Source of the DNA: Zoogloeaceae bacterium
Lineage (GTDB): Bacteria > Pseudomonadota > Gammaproteobacteria > Burkholderiales > Rhodocyclaceae
Direction: 5' to 3'
Length of the DNA stretch: 37,530 bases
NCBI GenBank assembly: GCA_031287525.1
Contig: JAITSU010000097.1
Location: 1 to 37,530 of the forward strand
Below the pieces are notes generated by a model. That model was not told the DNA's origin. It worked only from the letters and a program-made list of their open reading frames with translations, and did not search any database. Position numbers and translations under genes: made by a program. Shown here one piece after another: positions 23,689 to 30,759 of the stretch (position 1 is its first letter; each line of letters opens with the position of its first letter).

Positions 23689-25031
23689 TCCAGAATTTTA
23701 TCCTGCGTCTGCCACGCTTCCCCAAGCCAAGGCGTTTACCTGTCACGCTGCAAGCGGCGGGCGATTTGCTGCAACGGCGTCAGGACATCATCCGCCGTCT
23801 GCAATGGGGTTTTGTGCTGATTTATTACTTTTTGTTGATCACGCCCGCCCTGTTGCCGCAACCCATAAACCGGACAGATATTTTCAGCAGTCTGGCGGGA
23901 TTGGCGGAAATTATTTTCTGGGGCATCTGGTGGCCATGCGTCATTCTCAGCATGTTGCTTTTCGGTCAATTCTGGTGCGGCGTTTTCTGCCCCGACGGTA
24001 CGTTGACTGAATTTGTCAGTCGTCATGGCAGGGGCGGCAAAATCCCCGCATGGGTACGTTGGGGGGGCTGGCCTTTACTGACTTTTTCTATTGTCGTGGT
24101 TTATGAGCATCTGGCGAATGCCTATCAGACGCCCCGCGCCTTGCTCCTCTCGCTGGGTGGCGCTTCGCTGCTGGCGCTTGTCTGCGGCTATTTTTTCGGT
24201 CGCGGCAAACGGGTCTGGTGCCGCTATCTGTGTCCTGCCAGCGGCATGTTTTCTCTGCTTGCCCGCTGCGCGATTTTTCACTTCAAAGTCGACCGTCAAG
24301 CCTGGGACAATGCGTCCAAACCCCTGCCGCGCGGCGTCGACTGCCCGCCGCTGCTGGATGTCAGACGCTTGCGGAGCAATGAAAAATGCAGCATGTGCGG
24401 ACGTTGTAGCGGTCATCGCAATGCCGTCAAACTGTCTGTCCGCTGGCCGGGGAGCGAGGTGGTTGGCATGGCGCAGGATGAAATTCGCTTTTTCGATGCC
24501 TTCGCAGTCTGCTTCGTACTGATCGGGTTGTGTTACGGCGCAATATACGGGCAGGCGCTTGGTGTCGGCGGTTTTCTGCAATCTGGAATACTGGGAGAGA
24601 TGCCCACAAACACTTTTCTGACAGCCTTTCTGGATATTGCGCTGATTGCAGCGCTGCTTGGCAGTTGTTCGACCCTGTTGCTGCTCGTGGCAGCCCAGGC
24701 CAAACCCAGGAATGCCGCTCATCTTGCTTATGCCCTGATTCCCTTGGCTGGATCTGGGTTATTTTCGGGGGCGCTGGAACACGCTTTTGCGCTCCTGGCA
24801 CAAGCCGGATTTGGCGTAGTAAAAGCCCGAAGCCTCATCCTGTGCGTCTGCGTGACGCTCGGTGCCATCTGGAGTTTCTTTGTCGCCCGGCAGATTATCC
24901 AAACCTGGGGCGGGCGGCATTATTTTGCACAGGGCATATTTGCGGCGCTGGTTGCGCTCCTGGGGATCGCCTATTTTTCCGCACCGGCGGAAACAGTGAC
25001 TTTCAACGAAACAAGATTTGCTTTCTTCTGA
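23685..25031 (+). CDS. Polytopic membrane Fe-S protein, NapH/NosR/CcoG-like
   Basis: This 448-residue inner-membrane protein has about nine or ten hydrophobic helices and paired cysteine motifs typical of the NapH/NosR/RdxA group: FWCGVFCPDG (Cys98, Cys102) and WCRYLCPASG (Cys179, Cys183). A soluble site follows, CSMCGRCSGHR (Cys235, Cys238, Cys241), in which the usual fourth Cys is Arg245; Cys220 in DCPPLL may replace it. The family is thought to draw electrons from quinol. It is the last gene of the cluster and overlaps the HEAT gene by 4 bp. It could feed the AprB-like ferredoxin from the membrane. There is no terminator right after it. Confidence 0.85.
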   Translation: MIQNFILRLPRFPKPRRLPVTLQAAGDLLQRRQDIIRRLQWGFVLIYYFLLITPALLPQPINRTDIFSSLAGLAEIIFWGIWWPCVILSMLLFGQFWCGVFCPDGTLTEFVSRHGRGGKIPAWVRWGGWPLLTFSIVVVYEHLANAYQTPRALLLSLGGASLLALVCGYFFGRGKRVWCRYLCPASGMFSLLARCAIFHFKVDRQAWDNASKPLPRGVDCPPLLDVRRLRSNEKCSMCGRCSGHRNAVKLSVRWPGSEVVGMAQDEIRFFDAFAVCFVLIGLCYGAIYGQALGVGGFLQSGILGEMPTNTFLTAFLDIALIAALLGSCSTLLLLVAAQAKPRNAAHLAYALIPLAGSGLFSGALEHAFALLAQAGFGVVKARSLILCVCVTLGAIWSFFVARQIIQTWGGRHYFAQGIFAALVALLGIAYFSAPAETVTFNETRFAFF

Positions 25032-25340
25032 TTAAACAGGCTTTCATCTGCAAGCGTGGTAAGTAACCCACAAAAAACAAGGCGTTTATCGCGAGGCACC
25101 GATTCTGCTGAAAGACGAACCCGTTTAAAAATCTGCTGACAATCGCGCATCTCTTTATATGCTATGGGTATGTTGGCTGAAGGGATTGGTGTCTTCGTTT
25201 TTGAAGCGGGGCGAGATGACAAATTTCCACGTCGTTACTGCTGCGCTGTGATTTTTTCTACTTCATGCCCCCGAATCAGAATCCCTGATGTAGTATCCCG
25301 ATGTTGCTGTCAGACACCCTATTCACAAGGAGGAAGAACA
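25032..25340. other. Intergenic region before fliW
   Basis: This 309-bp stretch between the redox cluster and fliW holds no gene I can support. It contains a candidate promoter (25136-25163) and the fliW ribosome site AAGGAGG (about 25328-25334). Confidence 0.5.
25136..25163 (+). promoter_or_regulatory. Candidate sigma70 promoter for fliW
   Basis: CTGACA (25136-25141) and TATGCT (25158-25163) are separated by 16 bp. It lies ~180 bp before fliW. A weak candidate; a flagellar sigma28 promoter was not obvious. Confidence 0.35.
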
Positions 25341-25790
25341 ATGAGCAAGGTCAAGACTTTTCTGTTTGGCGATGTGGAAGTGAACCCGGAATTGGTCATC
25401 GAGTTCCCGCAGGGTCTCGTGAATTTTGAAAACAACAAGCGTTTCCTGTTGATTCATGAAACCGATGTCGGGGCGGAGCCGGTGAGCTTCACATTGCAAT
25501 CTCTGGATGACCCGAACGTGGCGTTCCAGATTATTGAGCCTGCGGCACTGGGTTTTACCTATGAACTGGGCTTGGATGACGCGGAAACCGCGCTGTTGAA
25601 ACTCGACAAACCCGAAGACGTGGTGGTGGTGGTGGTGCTCTTCAAACAGCAGGAAGCCGCTTCCGGTCTGGCGGCAAATCTGCGCGCGCCGCTGATTATC
25701 AACACCAGGACGAGGCGCGGTCTGCAAAAAATGCTGTCCCGCTTGCGTCCCAATGTCGTGCTCTCCAATCTGAGCAATCCCGCTGGATGA
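25341..25790 (+). CDS. fliW: Flagellar assembly factor FliW
   Basis: This 149-residue cytoplasmic protein binds flagellin and, in bacteria studied, antagonises the translational repressor CsrA, linking flagellin export to its synthesis. Family features are the N-terminal [30 protein letters not shown], then [19 protein letters not shown] and the [16 protein letters not shown] end. Length is normal. AAGGAGG precedes the ATG. It stands alone, without csrA or flagellin genes in the window, and a strong terminator follows, so it is a single-gene unit. Confidence 0.93.
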   Translation: MSKVKTFLFGDVEVNPELVIEFPQGLVNFENNKRFLLIHETDVGAEPVSFTLQSLDDPNVAFQIIEPAALGFTYELGLDDAETALLKLDKPEDVVVVVVLFKQQEAASGLAANLRAPLIINTRTRRGLQKMLSRLRPNVVLSNLSNPAG

Positions 25791-25808
25791 CTTAAGGCGG
25801 TTCCACTG

Positions 25809-25835
25809 AAAAACCCGGTCTCGCGCCGGGTTTTT
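25809..25835. terminator. Bidirectional intrinsic terminator between fliW and the sixA-like gene
   Basis: The arms AAAAACCCGG (25809-25818) and CCGGGTTTTT (25826-25835) with a 7-nt loop form a perfect A/T-flanked stem between convergent genes. The T-run continues as TATTTG on the plus strand. Confidence 0.9.
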
Positions 25836-25840
25836 ATTTG

Positions 25841-26785
25841 TCAGGCATTTTTCCGCGCTGGCTTTTCCCCCAGTTCTTCCAGCAATGCCTGTATTTCCTC
25901 TTCGTCCGCCTCGCAAAGCTGACCAACTTCCAGCGCCCGATGGAGATAGTTTTTCACACGTTTGGTTTCCAGGTCGCTGATGAGGTACATTTTGGCGATT
26001 TCGAGCGCGGCGCTGCCGTCTCCGGCTTGCAACGCCTTTTCGTACCATGCTTTCGCGGTTCTGACATCTCCCGCGCGGCGGTAGGTGGTGCCAAGGTTGA
26101 TCATCCCGCAATCATCACCTTGTTCAGCGGCTTTTTTCTCCCACTTCACGATTTTTTCAAAGCTGTATTCGATGCCGAATCCGCCGGAATACAGGTTGGC
26201 AAGACTGACCATCGCATAGGTGTTGCGTTTGGCGAGTTTTCGGAAAATTTTGAAGGCTTTACGGTATTTCCCGGCGTCCTTAAAACGGTGGGCGCGACAA
26301 AACTGTTTTTCATCTTCCGGTCGCATGTGCGCGATGATGCCGGAAAGTCCTTTGGCTTCCACGACCTGCCGTAATCCGGTTTTTTGTCCCGCTTCGCCAT
26401 GCAACCACCAGAGCGCGCCTTTGTTGAACGTCCGGGGATGAGGCGTGTCTTGTAACAGGTGGTCGGCGATTTCGCCCAGCATGGGTTGATGTCCGACGAC
26501 GAGGAGCGGCGTTTTTGTGTGCTGCCAATCGAGTATGGAGAGGATTTCGGCGGGCGGCGCGTTGGTTGCCAATGCCTCGCAGATTTCCATCGGGTATCGA
26601 AATCTTGCGGCAGTCTGTTGAGTGCGAAAGGTGGGGCTGACCAGCAGCCGCAGATTTTTCGGAGCGTTGGCTTCCAGCCAGAGCGCGATTTTTCGCGCCT
26701 GTTTTTGCCCGCGTGTCGTCAGTTGGCGTTCATGGTCAGGGGTGCCATCCTGCGCTTCGGCGTGTCGCCAGAGTAAGAGTTCCAT
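25841..26785 (-). CDS. SixA-like phosphohistidine phosphatase fused to Sel1-like repeats
   Basis: This 314-residue protein has two parts. Residues 1-145 form a histidine-phosphatase domain of the SixA type: LLLWRHAEAQD with nucleophile His8, LLVSPTFRTQQTA, and LLVVGHQPMLG with His99, ending FNKGALWWL. SixA acts on phosphohistidine of HPt domains or the PTS protein NPr. Residues ~160-290 look like Sel1/TPR repeats (NTYAMVSLANLYSGGFG, DDCGMINLGTTYRRAGD, TAKAWYEKALQAGDGSAALEIAKMYL). A C-terminal acidic helix follows. SixA is normally ~160 residues and stands alone, so the fusion is unusual. Frame and composition show no sign of a sequencing error. A hybrid kinase with HPt domain is encoded at 31886. 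Confidence 0.85.
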   Translation of the reverse strand: MELLLWRHAEAQDGTPDHERQLTTRGQKQARKIALWLEANAPKNLRLLVSPTFRTQQTAARFRYPMEICEALATNAPPAEILSILDWQHTKTPLLVVGHQPMLGEIADHLLQDTPHPRTFNKGALWWLHGEAGQKTGLRQVVEAKGLSGIIAHMRPEDEKQFCRAHRFKDAGKYRKAFKIFRKLAKRNTYAMVSLANLYSGGFGIEYSFEKIVKWEKKAAEQGDDCGMINLGTTYRRAGDVRTAKAWYEKALQAGDGSAALEIAKMYLISDLETKRVKNYLHRALEVGQLCEADEEEIQALLEELGEKPARKNA

Positions 26786-26802
26786 CGGGTTTGATCTCCA
26801 GT

Positions 26803-26906
26803 TCAGTCGGTTAAGACCCGTAAACCCTGCCGAAAGCGTCGCGCGTTCTCGACGTAGTGCAGGGCGCTGTGTTCCAGATGTTTAACTTCTTCATCGCTCA
26901 ATTTTG
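26803..26906 (-). pseudogene. Duplicated 3' end of the gamma carbonic anhydrase gene
   Basis: Positions 26825-26903 match 27038-27116 with five mismatches in 79 bp. The fragment would encode the last ~30 residues of the anhydrase (SDEEVKHLEHSALHYVENA) with a different end (RVLTD) and its own stop at 26803-26805. Nearly all differences are silent; only one changes a residue (R to H), suggesting the copy was once under coding constraint. Confidence 0.8.
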
Positions 26907-26910
26907 TAGA

Positions 26911-26958
26911 TACCATTTCAGGTAGGTACCATTTCGGGTAGGTACCATTTCGGGTAGG
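26911..26958. repeat. Three 16-bp tandem repeats
   Basis: TACCATTTCAGGTAGG is followed by two exact copies of TACCATTTCGGGTAGG with no spacer. It lies between the duplicated gene end and the hairpin element. Confidence 0.9.
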
Positions 26959-27017
26959 GCGCGTTCTCCGAACGCGCCGGATGTTATGTCCGGCTGTTTC
27001 GGTGAAACAGCCCTACC
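26953..27017. repeat. Compound palindromic element with three nested hairpins
   Basis: Outer arms GGTAGGGC and GCCCTACC enclose three hairpins: GGCGCGTT with AACGCGCC (26958-26978), GCCGGA with TCCGGC (26976-26994), and GGCTGTTTC with GAAACAGCC (26992-27012). It includes the stop codon of the anhydrase gene. It resembles dispersed palindromic repeats, and may also act as a terminator. Confidence 0.75.
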
Positions 27018-27543
27018 ATTCAGGCAATTCCGTCAACCCCTGCCGAAAGCGCCGCGCGTTTTCGACGTAGTGCAGGGCGCTGTGTTCCAGGCGTTTAACT
27101 TCTTCGTCGCTCAATTCACGCGCCACGCGAGCGGGCGAGCCGACGATGAGCACGCGATCGGGGAAAATTTTGCCTTCGGGAATCAGGGCGTGCGCGCCGA
27201 CGATGCTATGGCGTCCAATCTGGCAGCGGTTCAACAGCACGGCGCTGATGCCAATCAGACTGCCGTCGCCAATCGCGCAGCCGTGCAGCATCGCCAGATG
27301 TCCGACGGTGACGCGCGCGCCGATGACGAGCGGTATGCCCGCGTCGGTGTGCAGCACGGCGTTGTCCTGAATGTTGCTTTGCGCGCCGATCACAATCGGC
27401 GCATTGTCGCCGCGCAGCACCGCGCCAAACCAGACCGAGGCTTCATCCGCGAGACGGATGTCGCCAATTACGCTGGCATTGGGCGCGACCCAGACATTTT
27501 TCCCCCGTTGCGGCGCGATGTTTTCAAGTTGATAAATGCTCAT
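27013..27543 (-). CDS. Gamma carbonic anhydrase family protein (YrdA/PaaY-like)
   Basis: This 176-residue left-handed beta-helix trimer protein has hexapeptide repeats from VWVAPNASVIGDIRLADEASVWFGAVLRGD to VGAHALIPEGKIFP. Metal-ligand histidines are expected in VLHTDAG and in VGHLAMLHGC. Members are zinc or iron carbonic anhydrases or thioesterase-like enzymes, and many E. coli-type members lack measurable anhydrase activity. The helical C-terminus (LSDEEVKRLEHSALHYVENARRF) is the part duplicated downstream. The upstream neighbour pepD, on the same strand, ends 4 bp before its start, so they are co-transcribed. Confidence 0.92.
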   Translation of the reverse strand: MSIYQLENIAPQRGKNVWVAPNASVIGDIRLADEASVWFGAVLRGDNAPIVIGAQSNIQDNAVLHTDAGIPLVIGARVTVGHLAMLHGCAIGDGSLIGISAVLLNRCQIGRHSIVGAHALIPEGKIFPDRVLIVGSPARVARELSDEEVKRLEHSALHYVENARRFRQGLTELPEW

Positions 27544-27547
27544 ATTT

Positions 27548-29032
27548 TCAGTCCTCTGTCCTCAATTTTCTGTCTTCTGGAACGGAAAGCTGGTCAAGCA
27601 GGCGGGTGAGCAGTTGCCAGCACTTGTCGACGGAAGCGATGTTCACCCGTTCGCCCGGCGCGTGCGCGCCGCGAATGTCGGGACCGAAAGAGAGCATGGC
27701 AAGTTGCGGATGGCTACGCGCGAACAGACCGCATTCCAGACCGGCGTGGATGACTTCCAGACGGGGGCGATGACCGAATTCCTGTTGATAAATGGACAGG
27801 CAGCGTTGCAGGAGCGGGGAATCGGGGTCAGGCGTCCAGCCGGGATACGCGCCTTGCGCTTCTGCCGTGCCGCCGCGTTGTTCGATTTGCCGGACGATGC
27901 GCCCGGCAAGTTTATCCCGTTCGGTATCCAGCAGGGAACGCGCGAGAAAGCTCGCCCGCGCGCCCGCCGGAGCAATGTCCAGTGGCGCGAGGTTGTTGGA
28001 AGTTTCCACCACGCCATGAAAATCGGCGCTCATGGCGGCGACGCCGTAGGGGAGGGCGAGTAACGCCGCGAACAGTTCGCGCCATTCTGACAAGTTCTGC
28101 TCCGGGCGCGGCGCGGGCGTCAGCGATAACCGTAAACCCGGTTCTTCACGCCATTGCTGGCGCAAGGCGATTTCCGCCTGTCGCGCGGCGTCTGCCAGCG
28201 CCGGATAGGCTTCCGGCGGCAGGGCGAGCAGGGCGCTGGCTGAACGCGGCAGGGCATTGATGGCGTCGCCGCCGGACAAGGCGGCGACTTCAAATTGTTG
28301 CGGCAGTTGCAATAATGTGGCCAACAGCACGCGGGTCGCGTGGGCGCGGGGCAGGTGGATGTCGATGCCGGAGTGTCCGCCAAGCAGCCCATCCACGCGC
28401 AGTTCTGCGCCTTGCCAGTCGGCTGGCGCGGGCGTGGCGGCGACCGGCAGGCAGGCTTCGACGGTGACGCCGCCCGCGCACCCCAGATAAAACGCGCCCC
28501 ATTCTTCGGTGTCCAGATTGAGCAGAACGCGCCCCCGCAAGCTTCCCGCTTGCAGACCATGCGCGCCGCCCATGCCCGCTTCTTCATCCACCGTGAGCAG
28601 AACTTCCAACGCGCCATGCGGCAGACGCTCGTCTTCCAGCGCCGCCAACGCCAGCGCGACGCCGATGCCATTGTCCGCGCCCAGGGTCGTGCGACGCGCC
28701 AGCAGCCAGCCCGCCTCGATTTCCGGCGTAATCGGGTCGCGCTGAAAATCGTGCGTGTGTCCGCTCACCTGCTGGCACACCATGTCCAGATGCCCTTGCA
28801 GGATGATGCCGGGCGCGTTTTCTCGTCCGGGCGTGGCGGGTTTGGAGAGAATCAGATTGCCCACGGCGTCAGTACGCGCGGCAATGCCGTGCGCTTTCGC
28901 CCACGCAGCGAGATGCGCGACCAGCGCGGCTTCATGTTTTGAGGGGCGGGGAATCGTAGAGAGTGTGGCGAAATGTCGCCAGACGGCGGGCGGGTTCAGA
29001 TTTGCGAAAATGGCGGCGGGATTGGGTATCAT
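27548..29032 (-). CDS. pepD: Aminoacyl-histidine dipeptidase (cytosol non-specific dipeptidase, M20C)
   Basis: This 494-residue zinc dipeptidase cleaves Xaa-His and other dipeptides in the cytoplasm. It shows the M20 metal and catalytic motifs in order: GHLDMVCQQ (His and Asp), TLGADNGIG, LLTVDEEAGMGGA (Glu-Glu), LNLDTEEWG, and near the end EVIHAGLECGLF. A lid domain lies in between (GLLGGHSGIDIHLPRAHA). ATG 29032 is used because MIPNPAAIFANLNPPAVW is the family N-terminus; the longer frame adds 33 unlikely residues. It is divergent from the MazG-like gene, whose start is 41 bp away. Confidence 0.93.
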   Translation of the reverse strand: MIPNPAAIFANLNPPAVWRHFATLSTIPRPSKHEAALVAHLAAWAKAHGIAARTDAVGNLILSKPATPGRENAPGIILQGHLDMVCQQVSGHTHDFQRDPITPEIEAGWLLARRTTLGADNGIGVALALAALEDERLPHGALEVLLTVDEEAGMGGAHGLQAGSLRGRVLLNLDTEEWGAFYLGCAGGVTVEACLPVAATPAPADWQGAELRVDGLLGGHSGIDIHLPRAHATRVLLATLLQLPQQFEVAALSGGDAINALPRSASALLALPPEAYPALADAARQAEIALRQQWREEPGLRLSLTPAPRPEQNLSEWRELFAALLALPYGVAAMSADFHGVVETSNNLAPLDIAPAGARASFLARSLLDTERDKLAGRIVRQIEQRGGTAEAQGAYPGWTPDPDSPLLQRCLSIYQQEFGHRPRLEVIHAGLECGLFARSHPQLAMLSFGPDIRGAHAPGERVNIASVDKCWQLLTRLLDQLSVPEDRKLRTED

Positions 29033-29072
29033 GGCGTTTCTCTGCAAGGTGGGTAGAACGAGGTGGGTGACG

Positions 29073-29432
29073 ATGAGTGAACGTTTGGAAGACCTGACGC
29101 AAGCCGTGCTGAATTTTCGGGACGAGCGCAACTGGGCGCAGTTTCACGGTTTGCGGCATCTGATGGTATCCCTGAGTCTGGAAGCTTCCGAAGTGCTGGA
29201 ACTCGCGCAGTGGAAAAGCGATGACGAGGTAGAGGCGCTGGCGGCTGATGCGGCAAGCCGCGCGGAACTCGCCGACGAATGCGCCGATGTGCTCGCCTAC
29301 CTGCTGCTGCTCGCCGACCGCGCCGGAATTGATTTGACAGCGGCATTGCGCGCGAAACTGGCGAAAAACGCGCAAAAATATCCGGTGGCAAAGAGTTACG
29401 GGCGACGGGAGAAATATACGGCATTGGAGTGA
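29073..29432 (+). CDS. MazG-like nucleotide pyrophosphohydrolase
   Basis: This 119-residue all-helical NTP pyrophosphohydrolase is of the MazG-like/dCTPase (RS21-C6) type. Magnesium-binding acidic residues are in SLEASEVLELAQW and ELADECADVLAYLLLLAD. Such enzymes remove non-canonical or excess (d)NTPs. A C-terminal KNAQKYPVAKSYGRREKY is typical of the small stand-alone members. ATG 29073 is preceded by a G-rich AGGTGGGTGA stretch. An upstream in-frame ATG at 29031 overlaps pepD and adds an atypical N-terminus. Confidence 0.9.
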   Translation: MSERLEDLTQAVLNFRDERNWAQFHGLRHLMVSLSLEASEVLELAQWKSDDEVEALAADAASRAELADECADVLAYLLLLADRAGIDLTAALRAKLAKNAQKYPVAKSYGRREKYTALE

Positions 29433-29462
29433 TGTTTGGTGGGGCAGGGGTGGTTGGGGGAA

Positions 29463-29590
29463 TATTCCCTTCTCCCCTCGTGGGAGAAGGTGCCCGCAGG
29501 GCGGAAGAGGGGGAAGCTGGTTCAGCATGTTCTAGCGTGTTTCGCGCTGAACCATTCCCCTCTCCCACAAGGAGCAGGGCGCAGGAAAAA
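29463..29590. repeat. Palindromic intergenic repeat
   Basis: A perfect hairpin (arms CCTTCTCCC and GGGAGAAGG, 29468-29490) is followed by a second one (GGTTCAGC with GCTGAACC, 29519-29553) and by CCCCTCTCCCACAAGGAG, which partly repeats the first arm. The layout fits a dispersed non-coding repeat. It fills most of the 247-bp gap before the next gene. Confidence 0.6.
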
Positions 29591-29679
29591 ACAACGTCAA
29601 GAGAAAACACCCGAAGCATGGACGACATTAAACGATGATAGAAGTTGTATACTTTAATCATTCACTGGAGGATTCCCAA

Positions 29680-29916
29680 ATGACCACAACCACACTAGAC
29701 CGCCATTTGCCGCGCAGTTACATGCCGGAAGAAGACAAGGTAGGCATGTCCCAGAACGCGATTTATCTCTGCGAATCTACTGATGCCGATGAAGCAGGGG
29801 ACGAAGAAGCGGCTTGGGGATGGCTTGCCTTGGCGGAACTGCCGGAATCAGCAAACTATATCCTCAAAGAAGTTTGCGGTGACGAGTTCTTGAAAGCCAA
29901 AGGCTTCAAGATATGA
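29680..29916 (+). CDS. Small acidic hypothetical protein, unknown module gene 1
   Basis: This 78-residue, strongly acidic cytoplasmic protein includes SQNAIYLCESTDADEAGDEEAAWGWLALAELP and ends DEFLKAKGFKI. I do not recognise it. CTGGAGGA (29665-29672) supports the ATG at 29680. An upstream in-frame ATG at 29635 lies in the promoter-like stretch (TTGTATACTTTAAT, ~29644) and is unlikely. Its stop overlaps the next start as ATGA. An acidic small protein coupled to a larger basic one suggests partners, for example antitoxin or chaperone with its client, but nothing more specific can be claimed. Confidence 0.7.
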   Translation: MTTTTLDRHLPRSYMPEEDKVGMSQNAIYLCESTDADEAGDEEAAWGWLALAELPESANYILKEVCGDEFLKAKGFKI

Positions 29917-30680
29917 TAGAAGAAAAACTTCTTTCCCTGTCACGAAGGCTTGCCAGAGGGAAAGGCATAGCGACAGAACAAAAATCGACACGACTGGCAC
30001 AACGCAACGATAAAGTTCAACAGGGCATACTATCCGACCTGAAAGACATTGGAAAATCCGGCAGTCTGGAAACCATTGTCGCCGCCGAAAAAAGCATCGT
30101 TAAGTTTGATCTCAAAGAATATGCCAATAGCAAAAACATGATGTCCAGCCTGACCACGGCGCAAAAAGAACTGGAAGCCATCGAAACAAATATCGGTTTG
30201 GTAGGCGACCCGAAGCGGTACAAGGAAATCAACATGTCCCATGTGCAGCCCAAGGTACGGGATTCAAGCGATTTGCCACTGGATAGCGCGAGAATTGCCT
30301 TCCGCTCACATGCGGCACGTCTCATAAACTACGACAAGACAAAATCAGACGACCTCGAAAAAGCCATCATCCAGGCGCGGCAACAGAACATCCGAACCGG
30401 CGAAAAACTCTACATCGGGTGGCAGGAGGAGACGTTAGGGCGAGGACATAAAGAACCGACCAAGACGCAGCCCAAGGTGTACACCGAAGCGCAATACCAA
30501 AAGTTTGCAGAGCAATTTCTGGCGCAAGCAAAAGCGCAGGGTATGAGTGAGCGTAACATCGCCGCAATACGGGACGGCATACAGAAGGGAATAGCGGAAA
30601 GAACGAAACCCGCCGAAGCAGAGAAACGCCCCGCGCCAAAGAAATCCAAAGCCCCAGCAGAACCTGATATTGAGCGGTGA
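29913..30680 (+). CDS. Lys/Glu-rich helical hypothetical protein, unknown module gene 2
   Basis: This 255-residue protein is largely helical and hydrophilic, with no signal peptide or membrane segment. A central part contains SHVQPKVRDSSDLPLDSARIAFRSHAARLINYD; a later part has TEAQYQKFAEQFLAQAKAQGMSERN. The last ~30 residues are a Pro/Lys/Ala-rich tail. The sequence starts basic and alternates Lys and Glu, as in nucleic-acid-associated or coiled-coil proteins. It is translationally coupled to the small acidic gene. I recognise no family and see no catalytic motif. It may be mobile-element cargo, because it lies next to a repeat element. Confidence 0.7.
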   Translation: MIEEKLLSLSRRLARGKGIATEQKSTRLAQRNDKVQQGILSDLKDIGKSGSLETIVAAEKSIVKFDLKEYANSKNMMSSLTTAQKELEAIETNIGLVGDPKRYKEINMSHVQPKVRDSSDLPLDSARIAFRSHAARLINYDKTKSDDLEKAIIQARQQNIRTGEKLYIGWQEETLGRGHKEPTKTQPKVYTEAQYQKFAEQFLAQAKAQGMSERNIAAIRDGIQKGIAERTKPAEAEKRPAPKKSKAPAEPDIER

Positions 30681-30694
30681 AGCCTCACCAGAAC

Positions 30695-30720
30695 GAAAAA
30701 AGCGCGGCTCTCGCCGCGCT
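30695..30720 (-). terminator. Intrinsic terminator of rlmJ
   Basis: The 8-bp stem AGCGCGGC with GCCGCGCT (4-nt loop, 30701-30720) is followed on the minus strand by six T. It lies 40 bp after the rlmJ stop. It may also end the plus-strand module at 30680. Confidence 0.85.
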
Positions 30721-30759
30721 AATGCTTTGGGGCGAGGGGAGATGTGGGTGTCCGCCACA

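Noticed and set aside
26911..26958. Tandem repeats considered as a CRISPR array or replication iterons
   Set aside because: There are only three 16-bp units with no spacers, no cas genes, and no replication initiator gene or AT-rich origin nearby.
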